Assembly (NCBI GenBank): GCA_030268105.1
Contig: BSDZ01000078.1
Span: 2,655,001 to 2,719,000, forward strand
DNA from: Volvox africanus
Lineage: Eukaryota > Chlorophyta > Chlorophyceae > Chlamydomonadales > Volvocaceae
Length of the DNA: 64,000 nucleotides
Reading direction: 5' to 3'
Shown here: one piece after another, positions 44,739-57,996 of the stretch
Layout of the letters: the number at the start of each line of letters is the position of its first letter
Numbering within the stretch: position 1 is the stretch's first letter
Notes under the pieces: model-generated
The model's input: only the letters and a program-made list of their open reading frames with translations
Databases searched by the model: none
What the model was told of the DNA's origin: nothing
Translations under genes and position numbers: made by a program

Positions 44739-47700
44739 TCACTCCCTACGGGAATGGCGCAGCACGGGCCGCACCCACACGCCGTTGCGGGGAGATAAGG
44801 TTAGCCCCACCATCGTTTTTAGTGGCACCTGTCCCGGCTCCAGCTGGAACCTCAGCCTCTGATACATCCGAGCCAGCGCCACCTTGGCCTCCTGCGGGTG
44901 GGAGGCGGGGGATGGGCTGAGTCAGCGCGGGGTGGGAGTGTGAATATGAAGGCATTAGAGGGGAAGAGAGGGAGGGAGGGAGGGAGGGGCGGAATGGAGG
45001 GGCGGGGAATGGAGGACGGGGAATGGAGGGGAGGGAAGGGTGGGATACCAAAAAGATGAGAGGATGTGTACAAAGGCGGACCGGATGGGACGGAGGTACG
45101 AGGAGGGAGACGAACATCGAAGCGCTGGTAATGATCGCTGACGAAGCCAGGACTAACCGTCAAGGATGACTGACTGTTGTCCTCGTTCAAGGCTGCTGCC
45201 GACGCGGAGACCCAAAAAACCTTGAACTAGGTTGCCGCCAAGGCCGCGATTAAAAGCAGGGAAAACTCAATCGAAGCCGTCATGAAGTATACTATTGGCC
45301 TCGCTGCTGGCGGCGAAGGAAAACCGCGGAAAAAAAAAGAAAACTGAGCTGACCGCTGATCGCTATCATGCGCGTGCTCCTCCCGGCCCCCCTGTAAAGC
45401 ATCTAACTAACGCGCCTTGACCCGACCGACCCACAAACCCGACCCGGGCTAGCACGACGACCGCGCGCGCGAACCAACCGAACGAAGCGCGGACCCACCC
45501 GAACTCACCTTTGGCGGCGGCGGCGGAACCGAAGCAAACCGCAAAGATGTGCACATGCAGTCAGCAAGAATGCGCGTTAGTAGCCGAAATGCAAGGTTGC
45601 GCAAAGCTACACGAGGTCGTGCCAGGAAGAAATGATGCACCCCAGGAAACTGTGCAGCTGAAATGAAGAGGAAAGTAAAAAAGAAGGATGCGAAACACAT
45701 ATTGGGAAAAAAGAAGGAAGGATATATAAAAGGGAAGAAAAGTACGGCACAGAAGTACGAGCAAGGGGTGGGGCAGCAGTGTTTCCATGGGAGCCGCGCA
45801 ACTCAAGTAGAGGGCAGAGGGAGTTAAGAGGTGCCGGCGAGGGAGGGAGGGCCGGAGAAGGGAAAGGAAAAGGTAAGTTGGCACCGAGGACACGGCTCAG
45901 AACGTGATGGTAGCAGCAAATAGCAAATATCCATCACAACCCATATCACATATCACATATCACATATCACATATCACATATCACATTAGCCCTGTGCCCA
46001 TATTACTTCCTCCCTCTGGGCTCCTAAACCAGCGCACCAGCCCTTTCGTAGAACGCACCTGCAACGCAAACTTAAAGCCAATACATGTACGGCTGCCGTA
46101 CCCAAATGGCGAGTGCGCGTAGGGCACCCGCGCGCATACTTCCGCATACCGCGGAGAGTCCTAGCGGCGGCGATGACGGCGATGACGGTGATGACGGCGA
46201 TGACGGACGGGACCAGCGTTCCAAACGGGTATCACGGGGGAAAGGCATGGCGGTGGTGTGGCGGTTGAGAGGGCAGCGTACCAGCAAGGAGTGAGCAGGT
46301 GCAGGGGCAGCGATAAGCCAAGGGGTTAGTCCCTGCCGACCCGGTTTCGTTCACCGTCGCTTTGGGTTTCACAAATTTGACATTTCGATTCGAGCAAACA
46401 CGAAATTCCTGGAGCAAGGCCCACCGACGCCTTAACTTCAACCCCACTAACGACCGATACAGAGGCAGAGACAGAGACAGTCTCTCTCCGCGCATGTCGG
46501 CAGAGGTGCTGGCCGGGAAGGAATCATTCGATCCCGATAATCCCCTTAACGCCTATAGCCTTAACCCGAAAATTCATAACCCCAAAGCCCATTTGAGCAC
46601 TTTCGTTCAACCAATGCTTCGCTCCGTACTCATACAGGCCTCGCTTTCCCCTCCCTTTGGTTGCGTTTTACCTGAGCTGGCCGGGGACTTGAATCCATGA
46701 ATCCATGAATCCATGAACACGCAGCTCCTCCCCAGTAGCACCTGCGCTGTCCTCCCATTATTGTGCTAATAAGACGGACCCGCGGGTCCGTGCACACATG
46801 TGACATGCCCCATCTCCCCGCATCCCATGTCATACCCCGCTTTGGAGACGGGCCTACTAACCGCCCATGCACAACCGCCCAACCACCGACCAACCGACAA
46901 CAGATAACGCACCGGCATGAAACGCTCGGGAATGAACTCCTCCGCGCGCGGCCAGATGTCCGGATTGTGGTGCGACGAGAAGATGCTCAAGAAGATGGGT
47001 GTCTGGGGTGGAACGGTGAAATTCCCCACCTGTGGGGATGAGGCGTCGGGGGGAGGGAGAGAAGAAAGGTCCAGTGTAGGTGTTTTTCCAACTGGGGCTC
47101 CGAAACCCAATGGACACCCACCCCATGCTTCGTGCTTCCCTCACACCCCATCAGGACCGCCACCTCTCTTCTGCCGCTCCTCCAACTCCTACCTGTACGG
47201 CGGTGTTTTCAAATCGGGAGGTCACGTGGGCGGGCGGGTATAGCCGCATTGCCTCGTTGAAGACCGCCTCTGTGTACGGCAGCCTTGGCAGATCCTCCTC
47301 TGTGGGTGCCCTGGCAAATCCGCAGAGGACCGCAGAGTTCCACCCAAAAGATATTGGGGGAGGGGGAGAGGGGAAGATACTGGGTTTCACGTCCCAAGTT
47401 AAAAGATGTATCACTTCGCAAATCCTGAGCATATTTCCACCTAAGGGTTTTATGACGATGTTTACACCTGAGCCTGGGTCTGACCCCGTGCTGCTCCAAC
47501 TCCTTTCCCCGATCACCTCATCCATCGCCCCGCACCCGAGGAACAAGTAAGTCCCACTCTTACCGCTCACTGCCCAGCACTGAGTCGATCTCTTCCAGCA
47601 GCCTCGACTCCACTGACCGTGTGTGTATGTGTGTGTGTATGAGGGGCCAGGGAAGATGGAGTGCGAGTTCCACAAATAAAGCTCCGAAATACGAAGTCCC

Positions 47701-48946
47701 GGGGAATTTAGAAAAAAGGGGCTGGGGAAGGCGGTACCGATGGTGGCGGTGCCATCACTTTAGGGATTTCAAGCCGCGGCAAAAATAGATAAAATTTTGA
47801 TACCGTTGGGGGTTAAGGAAAAACCGACCCGGCAGCTGGAAACCCTCGGCGCCGTCGTTCGGGATGAGGTGCGGCGAGATGGAGCACAAAAGAGATGTCG
47901 TACTGCAACATGGATGATGCCACTGCATGATACCGCAGGAAGTCTGCTGTGGAAGAATAATGATTTGATGGCCTATCGTACCTTCCGGGTTAGTTGCAAC
48001 GCAGTACACTGCAAAGGCCAGACCGTTGGCCGTGGTTTCGTAGCCAGCCAGGATGAAGGTCTGGACCTAACGGGGGCCGGAAAGGCGAATGGGGATGGCG
48101 ATGTGGCAGAAGGGCGCGCCAGAACCACACAAATCAGGAAGACGAGAAGCCCTCCCCTCCTCGCCTCGGCCCCTCCCCTCCCCCCTTCGGCCCCGAACTC
48201 ACCTGTGCTGTCACCTGCAAGTCGCTAAGGACGTCACCGGAAGACTTGTCACGAGCGGACAGAATAAGGCCCAAGAAACTGCCGACGGCGACGTTCGGCG
48301 CCGCTGGCGCCACCACCGCCGCTGCTTTAGTGGCGGCTGCGTTGCCGCCGGCAAGACCCTCCATTGCCGCTGCCGCGGACGTCGGCACAGCCGCCGCCGC
48401 CTTCCAGTTGTCTATCAGGCTGATGCAGTCATCGTACAATTGCTTACGTGCCTGATCACCAAACGTAGTCACATTCCGTCAGTGCCGCGGAAGGGGGGAC
48501 GTGAACTCGCGATGCGGTAAGCAACAGCTTCCCGAAAGACGGTTTTGGAGCTTCTCGACAGGAAATGAAAAACAGTGTACGGATAGTAATTACGACACTT
48601 TCCTCGTCAGAGTTTTGAGAGTTGTGGAACAAGAAAAATCCCTCCACACCACCTCCCTACCACAACTCCATCTGTTGTACGATGCGTCTTACCCGCAACA
48701 GCTTTAAGAACGGCAGGTCGGGCAGGGCATGCGCTAGAGTCGACAGCAAGGGCCGCAGCTCCGGCAGTAGCAGGCTCACACTCGAGTACCTGACCACACG
48801 GGACGCCGTACCGCATCAGCGGTGTGAAGGGGGAAAAGGCACGGGCGTGGGGCGGTCGCTAGGGACCAAGATGGCAATAAGGCCTAGCTGCAAGATTCCA
48901 ATATTTTTGGGGTTAGTTGTTTGTTATATAAAATGTTTTCGGTTTA

Positions 48947-48977
<31 letters not shown>

Positions 48978-51419
48978 GTGACGCCGGGGCCTTATGCTCA
49001 GGAAGGCAGGTCCAGGGATATGGAAGCGATGGGGGCACAGATGCGTATCCGAGCGGGGCTAGGCATCCCTGAGTTTCCCGATGTGTGTTTTGTTTTTTGT
49101 ACGGCAAGCACGGCCAGATTGACACGCACGTGGGGCGTGGCGTCATGTTCGCAGTATACGGATAACCCACTTGCTGCCATATATCATGTTGCTGTGCCGA
49201 AAGAAATCATGGCAGGCTTTCGTAAGCATGTGGCCGTACTGCCGTCCAGAGGCCGCGTCCGCTGCCGTCAGCGCTGCCGTCGCCGCCGCTGTGTCCGCTG
49301 CCGTCGCTGCTGCCACTGAAGCTGAGTCGTCGGACGAATCCATGGCATGAAAGTCCACTCTGCAAAATTGTTAACACATTTTGTGAATTGAAAATTTTGC
49401 ATAATTGTCGCTCGAACAGTCAAAACGTGTCGATTTGTACTACAAACCTTGACAAACGACACCTTGTGAGGCTCCCAAATTCCATATCTACCAAGCATAA
49501 GTAACATTTATCCCATCGATCACAAATGATGGTGAAGTTTAAAAGGCTTAGGATAGCGATTTTTCTGCTTCCTGTCTGTACCGTCCTGACCAATAGTACC
49601 GCGTTTCTTACCCGTATCCCGTACTCTCACCCGTACGCCGTGGACCCAACGACTTGCAGCGTCATGCTTTCCAGCTCCCTCCAAATGTCCACACGAGCAG
49701 CCTCGCCGCCCTCCACCGCCCGCTTCTCCAGCCTCTTCACCAGCTGCACTGCGCAATCCACCATGCGGGGGAGGTACCCGGACAGGCTGGCGGGGGAGAA
49801 GGCGGGCTGCCAGGCGTTACGCACCAGCCGCCAGTAGTCGTCCCTGCGCAAAATGCCAATGGCAGGGTGCTAAAGACGATGTTGGTTCCAACTGTCAACT
49901 GCCAACTGCCAGTTAACACCCCTGACCGAACCTGCGTTTGCTTCCACAACGGCGATCATCAGCGCTTTCGAGAGCCATCCAAGGGAAGGCACACGACGTG
50001 CACCTGAATCCCTAACTCCCAGACCCATTCCTAAATCCATCGCCTACCTCCTAGACCCATTCCTAAATCCAGATCCAAAGATCCAAAGCTAGATCCAGAT
50101 CTAAATGATTCAAGCGTTATTCACCTGGCCATCACCAGGCCCCAGTCATCAATGCGGGCAAAGTCACCGCGCATGAGCGAACGGAACGCCAAGCGGTTGA
50201 GCCTGCGAATACCGACCTGCAGACGAGGGGCCGCGCACGGGTGAAGGAAGAGGATGGATGGATGGCAACGAAGATCCGACTCAAAACCAGTGCAGTAATG
50301 AGGTCGTGAATGGCACCTCGCCATCTGACACGGAAAACCAACGAATACCGATACTGCTGACGCTGGAGGTCACCGAGATGCGACTAATGCGGTTAACTAT
50401 TGCGGAGGTAAGAAAAGCGAGTCGTTTCTACGGCTTTCATGGCACAGACAGGCATGCCTTCAGACAAGCCCAACTTCCATATACAGCAATATGACACGTA
50501 CGGCGCCTATGACACGTACGGCGTCTAAGACACGTACGGCGTCTAAGACACCAGGAAAATGTATCCCTGGTGCGCGCACCTGACGCATCAGTTCTGGGTC
50601 TGTGACCACCACAACCCAGTTGCGACCAAACGCAACCTGGAATGGGATGAGGCGGGAAGGGCCGTGAGGTGTGGCACTAAGCCCATGGGAAGCCAAGGGA
50701 TCCAGGAGCAAGAGAGACAAAGTGCGTGTGGGACACAGTATCTACCTACCTGTCTCCGCCATCGCAGTCTGATTGTGAGGTGTGGAAGGGCTGGTAGCAT
50801 GCCAGAGGTATGCGGACTGCCGTACCATCACTGTCACTACTTTGTACCTCACACCCTCTTACCCGAAACACAGGGCCGTACTTGGTGCGGCATTGCTTGA
50901 AGAATGTCGGTGACCCGTTCTTGATGATTTGGGGGAGGCTGCCCAGGAAGGGGAGAGCCGGAGGACCTGAGGGCACAGATTACCATGGACATAGACATGG
51001 AGATGGACATGGATAGAGACAATGAAAGCATTCGTGAGGGAGATTTAGGTGCAGGAGGAGGCTTTCTCGGCCTCTAGGCTTGCCAGTTGCCACCTCAGGC
51101 AATTTGACGCAACCACTTCCATCAATGCATCGGGTGGAACAATCGGGTACGACATGCGGCAAAGGATTGTCACCTCTCACCGGGTATGTGGTGGAGTCGC
51201 CAGCGCTTGTCAAGGTCCAACCCCTGTCGTGGCAAGGCAAAGCGGCATAAACCCAAAGTCCGCCCAGGTTAAGGTTAAGTTGCGATAAGTTTCCTGAGAT
51301 GAAACAGATTGAATTAATGTCTTTATTTCTTTACTATTTACCAGAAGGATAAGTAATAGCGCAAGAATGCTCAGCGCCTGGCAAAGGCTAAGGATTACTG
51401 AAGGATCCAGTTGCAGCAT
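44739..51419 (-). CDS. Cytochrome P450 monooxygenase, 15 exons (P450-2, inverted paralogue)
   Basis: Exons in transcript order: 51419-51342, 51223-51181, 50966-50863, 50636-50580, 50216-50125, 49843-49631, 49359-49171, 48789-48693, 48451-48203, 48066-47982, 47612-47564, 47310-47193, 47029-46913, 46160-46059, 44891-44739; 581 residues. The first exon encodes a membrane anchor (SLCQALSILALLLILL), the second the hinge RWRLHHIPGPPALPFLG. Hallmarks are AGYETT (381-386), EAMR (438-441), PERF (492-495) and the haem loop FGYGSRTCIG with Cys523, so the enzyme looks intact. All 14 introns match P450-1 in place and phase. It is about 97 residues shorter, chiefly from shorter linkers in exons 7 and 9 and a shorter N-terminus. 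Exon 6 and the start of exon 15, with adjoining intron, are nearly identical to P450-1, while other exons are clearly diverged. An in-frame ATG at 51455 is an alternative start. Confidence 0.9.
45935..45987. repeat. CATATCAC octanucleotide repeat
   Basis: Five to six tandem copies in the long last intron of P450-2 (44892-46058). Confidence 0.9.
46164..46206. repeat. GGCGATGAC 9-bp repeat
   Basis: Four to five copies directly adjoining the acceptor of exon 14 of P450-2 (which begins at 46160 on the minus strand). Confidence 0.85.
48948..48976. repeat. GAT trinucleotide repeat
   Basis: About ten copies of GAT in intron 7 of P450-2 (48790-49170). Confidence 0.9.
50490..50552. repeat. 18-bp repeat GACACGTACGGCGTCTAA, three to four copies
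   Basis: Tandem copies with single-base changes in intron 4 of P450-2 (50217-50579). Confidence 0.85.
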
Positions 51420-52430
51420 TCTCACAGTATATAATTGTGTAAATATACAGATCAAATAATCGATTACCCGGGTGTTTCAAGCAATTAAGTAGCATGCCTG
51501 CATGAGTCATAAGCATTGCGGCAAATATTCTGTGTAGTCACGTGGTACGACCTGCAGGACGTGTAGAGGAAAACAGCCTTGAAGGCTCGGTTGGGTCGCT
51601 GTGCGGTTGGTCTCGGTAATTTAGGAATAGAGCTGGGGTCTGGTGACTCTGTTTGTTCGCCTTTTCTTTGCCTCCTCACTTTTCTGCACCGTGACTCACC
51701 GCACCACAGCTTTGATCTCAAGTCTGTCCATTTTCCCTTCACACCCAGCCTTTTAGTACGCTTCCTGGGGTGCGTGTGTCCCTGCTGCATACGGCGTGGC
51801 AGGGTACAGCCATGCAGACACGGGCGGCCTGAGCGAGTGAGGTACGGGCTGGTGCGGCCTTAGTAACATGTAGGTGACAGCTTAAACGGCTGGGCATATG
51901 CATATGTTCACCGCTAGGTAGGCCTGATTTAACCCCTTTCTCCAGAAGAACTGCCCCAGGGCGGCCTAAACTTGAACTTTTCGGTTTTCCGATTTCCGGT
52001 TTGCTTATTTGCGCAGGTAGGTGACAAAATTGTTTGTAGGTTTGAGAAATCATTGCGATCCACAGCAGAAATTATAAGGTTTGGCGACCGCTGCTTGAAT
52101 TTGTTGCCTAGGTGACGATTTAACCGCCGGTCTCGGAGAACATATTGCGATACCTCACAGCATGATTGATGAAGGGTGACTGACCCTTCATCTCTAATTC
52201 AGTAAACACGTGCCGGTACCAGTTGACGGAGCACCCAAATTGATACACAAAATACGTGTCGCCCGATTATCTGAAAAGAGAGTGGACGCATCTCAGGTCA
52301 CCTTAGCATAGGACATGTTAACAGGAAACATAAATGTTCAAGCAATGCTTCGTAGCTTCGCATGTTTAAATGGTCCTGTAAAGCTCGCCTGCAAACCCAT
52401 TTCGGGTAATAACTTTAACCGGCGAGCATC
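51420..52430. promoter_or_regulatory. Divergent spacer between P450-2 and the BTB gene
   Basis: About 1 kb between two divergent start codons. No coding frame is convincing; the region should hold both promoters. No factor site is claimed. Confidence 0.4.
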
Positions 52431-54878
52431 ATGGCAGCGTCAGCAATCGATAAGCAACCATCAGGCGTCATAACATTGCTAACACCGGATGGAGGCGAGC
52501 TACTCGTTGACAAGGAGTTGTTGTGTTCCAGGTATATATGCTGTGTGCATCTGTTTGGAGCCGCAAAACATTGAGAACAAGAAGTATGTGCAAACTTGTT
52601 ATCTCCTGTTTATAACCAGGAAACCACATGCAACTTTGATGAAAAGCCAGAACGCCTTCCTAAAACCTCCCTCCCGGACTCTGGTTCCGGACCACATTTC
52701 CACGGCCCCACAGCTCAAAGTTCTTCGCGGGCATGCTGACCGCCTGCGACGCGACACGATTGCAGGTAAGGAGCCCCTAATTGGGCATGTGAAACTTCCT
52801 TCATAATAGCCAGGTGCAACCTGTGATATTAATCCTACCTAAGCGTTGCACAACACAACACAACACCGGTCCTGCCGAGTCGGAGAAGACGAAACGTAAC
52901 TTCGTCATTGTCCTACCTGCTGAACCCAGCCGCCATCCAGGCCTGAGTTCAACTTTTGTTCTCTGTTGTACTGCAACCTGAGGCTCACGTTTCACAATTT
53001 TCTTTCCTTTCAGCCCCGACTTTCAGCTGCTCTTCGCCAAAACGGTGCACTGTACATAAACGGATACGCACATACGCATACACACACATACAAGGAAAAG
53101 GTGTAGAGATCATGGTATAGGTGCTCATGCCGCCCCCGCCTGCCTTTCTGTCTCGTCGCAGAAGGGACGGGTTCTGTCACTTTTACGACCCGCTCGCCCT
53201 CTTCCCCGTCCCCCGGTCCCCACCACTGGCGTCCTTTACGGGTGGGGTCCCGCTGCTGCTGTAGGTGGAGGAGAATCGAGAGGTGATGGAGTCCGTCTTG
53301 ATCGTGATGCGCGGCTCCCCACCCGTAAACACCTTCGACACCCGCTCCACAGCGTGCTGGTCCATCTTCAAAAAGGTATACTTTGATAGTACGACTCCCT
53401 GTTGTACGAGTCCCTGTGGGAAGTATGCCCGGCGCAGCTCCATTCCCGTATCGCTAGCCAGTTTCGCGATGTTGTACCACATAATGGCTTAAAATGCTTT
53501 GTTTGCAAAGACCTCATAAACCTCATGAACATCCCTTACTGTCTCTGTCGCATAGATCTTGATCGTTGCCGATAAGTATGACATGAGTCTGGTGAAGGAG
53601 CGATGCGAGAAGTGGCTAGTGTCAAGGTGAGGTAGGGCGGCAACCCTTATGTCGGAGAGTGTCTCGCACTCGATGTGTTGTGTTGTGATGTGTTGCGCTG
53701 TCCGGCTGCCCGCCCAGCCAGCCTTTTGTCCGCATTTGTCCACACTCGCTTCCTCATTCTTCTACCTTCTGGTCACTGCTTCTCGCCGGCATTATTAGAA
53801 TCCGGCCTCATTAGAATCCGGCCTCGTCCCGTCGCGCCCTTCGTCGGCATCCTTGCCGCCGTAGCTGCAGTTGCAGCTGTCGATGAAGGCGATGGCCGCC
53901 TCCCAGTGCGCCTCTAGTCTCTTCCGGAACCATTCTGTTGACAATGGAGCGGAGGAGTGAAGTCGTTGACCCTTTACTAACCCCCATTCAGTCACCTGCA
54001 ACGCGCGCCGACCCCTGGGCACGTTTCTGGTCATGGCGCGGGCGTTTTGGAGTTTCAGCGTTTTATGTTTTTAGAGTTTTACAAAACGACCATAGATCTA
54101 CGAATGCGTGCCTTCCTTTTTTTACGGATAGCTAAGCATTCGCCGAAGTGTTGTTTGCAACTGCATCTATGCAGGTGCCTGCGAGGCCGCATGCGGTCAC
54201 ATGCGTTCAAATTCCAAGATGTATCCGAGGGCTTCGAGTGGCTCGCTATCTGTCAGAAGTTTGACCTGAAGGATTTAGGGTAGGGGGCCTGCCTCGGCCA
54301 TTGGTGTGGGATGACCACAGGCCATCCACCCTCTGCACAGCTGTCAGCAAGGCGCGAATGCACAGAGTAGCATATAGGTACTGGCTACATGGCTAGGGGT
54401 GTGGGAAGATGGTCGCGAGCTTGCATCACAGCTTGCACTTTACGGCAATTTGAATAATCGTAACAGATTGCGCCAAACCGATTGTTTCAAACCAACTCCC
54501 AAGTTATCCACACATCTTTGGAAGCAAGCAGGTAAGTGATTGGACAGCGCATATGGACACATGCTGTCACATTTGACGAAACACTTTGTTGAGGAGATGA
54601 TGATGTTTCTTCGTCATTGAATTCATCGTATCCTCGGAACTTGGATCTCGGATCCATGCAGGTGGTATTGCGCGTATGATTTGGGCACGCAGCTCGCGCA
54701 AGGTGCCTGGCCGCGGCCCCTACACGACTGCCTGGAGGGCGTCACCTGCCCCGACATGCTGAAGACCATCCTGGAGGCCGTACAGGCTGCCGTAAACAGC
54801 GGCGGGTCGCTGGGGCCCAGCGGTGCGGGCGTAGGGCCGGGTGGCGAGCCGGCAGGACCAGGCCACGGGCTAGAGTAG
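52431..54878 (+). CDS. BTB/POZ domain protein, 6 exons
   Basis: Exons: 52431-52531, 52714-52765, 53265-53375, 53556-53626, 54175-54279, 54662-54878; phases join to 218 residues. Exons 1-2 encode ITLLTPDGGELLVDKELL and SSKFFAGMLTACDATRLQ, the start of a BTB fold (strands plus the S..F..ML helix). Exons 3-4 give VEENREVMESVLIVMRGSP and ILIVADKYDMSLVKERCEKW, the typical 'llivADkYdm..l...ce.wL' helices. Exon 5 (EGFEWLAICQKFDLKDLG) resembles the start of a BACK-like helical region. BTB proteins dimerise, and many act as CUL3 ubiquitin-ligase adaptors. No Kelch, MATH or other partner domain is present, so this is a short BTB protein of unknown target. The C-terminus is Gly/Pro-rich. Confidence 0.8.
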
Positions 54879-56194
54879 CAGCGCTTGGGGGACGGGGCTC
54901 CAGCTATGGGTGTGGGGTAAAGAAGGTTAGGTTCACCAAGTGTGGGGCACGAAGTTGCTTTCCTCGAGCGTGTATTAGGTAGGGCTTTGGACGTCTGGAG
55001 GTATCAGCCTAACGAACGGAGGGGCACAGGGAACTTCTTCCTGTGTCCCGGTACGAGAGAGCTGTTAACAAATATTGCTTCGTCGACGCATAGGGTAGTG
55101 TTGCCACCCGTTCAAATTTTGCTGTCACTCGTTTACTGTCCGCCACCAGCATCAGGTTAGGGTCTTAGGGGAAAGACCGGAAGTCCGTTCGGAGCCAGCA
55201 GGGGAATCAGCAGGAGGGTCATGTTGCTTATAGCTTGGTACTGAAGCTGGTCTACGCCTTCATATCCTTTCTTAGTACTTTCCACTTGATTCGACATGTG
55301 TACGGTACAGATGCCTACATCAGGAGGTAAATCGGAAGCAATTGGTTTCCATGGGTGGAGGGCTCGTGACGCGATTCAGTCCATCTTGATGCGGCGAATA
55401 TGACATAAGCATGCACAATGGCTGGTTGCGCACCCGATCACAATGCAGACCAGTTTAGGAAGGGTCTGCAGACCCTTCCAGTATGTTTCCTGAGACCCTA
55501 TGCTGCACCGGCGGCTTAAGGTGGCTTTTAGCTGAGCCCTTCATTGTTGGTGTCTTCAATATGTGTATAGATGGGAGGCGAGTGTTATATTAGAACCTCT
55601 GTGAGTGCGCGGCCTCGATACCATCATGAAACCGGTCGAGCACGTCGTGTGGTTTAGTACAGCATATGCCTCGTCATCTGTGCCTAAGTATTGCGCAGCA
55701 CAGCCCTACAGAGATAGCTGGAAAAGCTTAAATAATCCCTTTAGCATGCTCTTGACATTGAGCAGATACAGGAACCGCAAGGACTGACTGGGCCAAGTCA
55801 TTATACAGCTTTACGGGGGGTTAAATCCAAAGCCTTTATGAATCGTTTGCGATAAACTGATGTTCTAGAACCAATGCTATTTTTGTTTTTCCACGAATGC
55901 GAAATTTTAACGACAGATGGCGAATGATACGGATGAGCATGACGTAAACATCAATCCTATCTTCCATTAAGCGTTCCTCTCCTGTGTGGAGAAATGACGT
56001 CCCGTGTTTACAGCCACACGCCCCATCTCATGGCGGCATTCGACAGAACAGCCTGACACAGCCCCTGACCCCTCCAGTCCCCCAACCAGCTGAGCAGCTA
56101 GGGCCGAGCTGCTTTCACGGCAGCGAGACGCTATGATTGCATGACTCCCCTGGACAACACATCAAGACAAAACAAGAGCGAGAGGAGCTGGATC
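54879..56194. other. Convergent spacer, no gene recognised
   Basis: 3' flanks of the BTB gene and the 90-residue gene. Short open frames at 54942-55160 and 55605-55787 show no domain. TGTAA on the minus strand at 56008-56012 may be the poly(A) signal of the neighbour at 56195. Confidence 0.4.
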
Positions 56195-57062
56195 TCAGAG
56201 GAACATGGCTGCAAAACCCCGGCTGATGCCCCTCCGGCGCTCATAGGCCGAGGCTGCGGTCACCTTGGCGCCTGTGTCCTGCTTCAAGTGCTCGTAGGCG
56301 GAGTGAACGGCAGCCTTGGTCTCGCCCTCCTCTGCGAAGATGTTCTCTGCTTCACCCGCTTCGATGGCGCCTTCAGGGTGGTATGGGTGTTTTGGTATAT
56401 AGGGTGAGACACAGGAAATCGCGTCAGTGCGGCAGCATGGCAGCGATAGTTTCACACAGGTTGAGTCGAAGGTGGCGGGTAAACGATTTGGGCCCAGGCC
56501 AATCGTGATGATTAGAGACAGTAGACCGGAAACTAGCGTAACCCCCCTCCGCACGCAGATGATGCACAATCACAAAGACGTCGACGCTAAGGACGTAAAA
56601 TGCGCCCAGCAATCTGAACCCAGATGTGGCCTGCCTCATTAATGTGATGTGCATCTGGCCTACGCACGGGGAGGGGCATGATGAAAACCGCACCCCTTTA
56701 CCCAGAAATCTACTCTGCACGCATTCCAATGCTTATAACCCAGAGAGAAGATCCCTGTAAGTCCCACGAATCCTAAAATTCTACCCTAGGAACAAGCAGG
56801 TTTGATAGGTCAAAGTTTGCCGGTAAATGTGATTGGACTACACGAAGACGCCTTGAGATTACCCTCACATAACCATACGATGCGGGGATTCATGCAAAAA
56901 GCTTGCATCCATACCCTTGGTCGCAAGAGGGATCGTGCGACAAAGCTTTAGCTATGTTAACTCACCGCCGTAGAGCAGCATGGTCCCGACGCCCGCGCCG
57001 ATGACGCCACCAACAAGCACTGGCAGCAGTGCCGCACCAACAGCCACGCCCTCGGGACTCAT
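56195..57062 (-). CDS. Small membrane-helix protein, 90 residues, 2 exons
   Basis: Exons in transcript order: 57062-56966 and 56370-56195. The donor (GGCG/GTGAGT) and acceptor (CTGAAG/GCGCC) join in phase to LLYGGAIEAG. The N-terminus MSPEGVAVGAALLPVLVGGV followed by IGAGVGTMLLYGG is a Gly-rich hydrophobic helix with small residues spaced as in glycine-zipper membrane helices. The second exon is a soluble, charged helix-like segment ending in RRRGISRGFAAMFL. I do not recognise the family. It could be an organellar or endomembrane single-pass protein; no function is assigned. The first ATG is taken as start. Confidence 0.6.
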
Positions 57063-57710
57063 TCTCGATCGGCACCTGCACAGTGCAGCAATCAGCTTTC
57101 CTCAGGCAAAAGTAAAAGAGCGCCGGAAATGGGCAGCTCCTTGCATTATATGCTAAATCTGAATTCTTCTTCAACGTTATTGCCATTCAAGTCGATCAAT
57201 TTGCATTCCTCAGTCTCGTAAGAGGGTGTGTCTTCATAACGGCAAAAAACCATAAGCCTCTAGCACACAATAACAAGCCTAAAGTGATCTTTCTTAAAAG
57301 CCATTTGGCCACATGCTGGAACTTGGTAACGCACCTGAACCCAGAAACTCAAGCCTAGTGCACGAGTAAGGCAGCAGGAAAAACAATGCGAACTGCCTGT
57401 CACTAAAATTGAACCCGTGAACTTAACCATCATGTGTGGCGTGGTCCACTTGTCTGTTGTCGTAAATGCCGTAAATGCATTCCGTTAACAATTGGAGAGC
57501 CTAAACGTCTTCAGCTTGTTTGCTACTACTCGAAGCAAAATAGCTTGTAAAAGGTTCTTAAGCAGCTGGAGTCGTCGCTGGCTTTGTTTGCATTCGCGTG
57601 CTCCGTTTTGGAGCGTTGTTTAAAAGATTACTCATTGTACCTGGAATGATCAAGATTTTCCACATTTATCTTTAATTTCTGTAAAATGGAGAGTGTGATC
57701 GTAGAGCCCC
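57063..57710. promoter_or_regulatory. Divergent spacer between two small genes
   Basis: Between the minus-strand 90-residue gene and the plus-strand 59-residue candidate. Nothing else is recognisable. Confidence 0.35.
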
Positions 57711-57722
57711 ATGGGTCTGACG

Positions 57723-57996
57723 ATGGCAACGAGCAACGAGCAGAAGAAGGATAAACAGCAGGAGCAGACCAACCTCTTTCATTATGAGGACCCTGTAAGT
57801 TTTGCTTGGTGGTATAGCACAATCTTGACGGAGAGAACCTGTGGTAGCGAAACGTCGACTAATTGGACCTGACCTGACACACTTGAGTCGCAAATGTTAT
57901 TCTATGTGCCGGAAATGTGGTTGGCGTCGGAGGAGGTGCACGTGCTCCATGCGTCACTGGCTAAGATTATAATGGCGGACAAGACTTTGGAATGAC
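57723..57996 (+). CDS. Possible 59-residue protein, 2 exons
   Basis: Exon 1 (57723-57794) encodes MATSNEQKKDKQQEQTNLFH and YEDP, then a consensus donor (CCT/GTAAGT). Exon 2 (57889-57996), after the acceptor CTTGAG, continues in phase with SQMLFYVPEMWLASEEVHVL, then a short helix-like segment and a stop. An in-frame ATG lies 12 bases upstream (57711), and an out-of-frame ATG at 57686 would form a short upstream ORF. The model is supported by splice sites and phase, not by homology: I do not recognise it. The CTTGAG acceptor is poor in pyrimidines. Confidence 0.45.

Noticed and set aside
53795..53940. Minus-strand frame EWFRKRLEAHWEAAIAFIDSC with an acceptor-like AACAG
   Set aside because: It lies antisense within intron 4 of the well-supported BTB gene, and no partner exons were found. 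It resembles the P450 exon 9 start only weakly.
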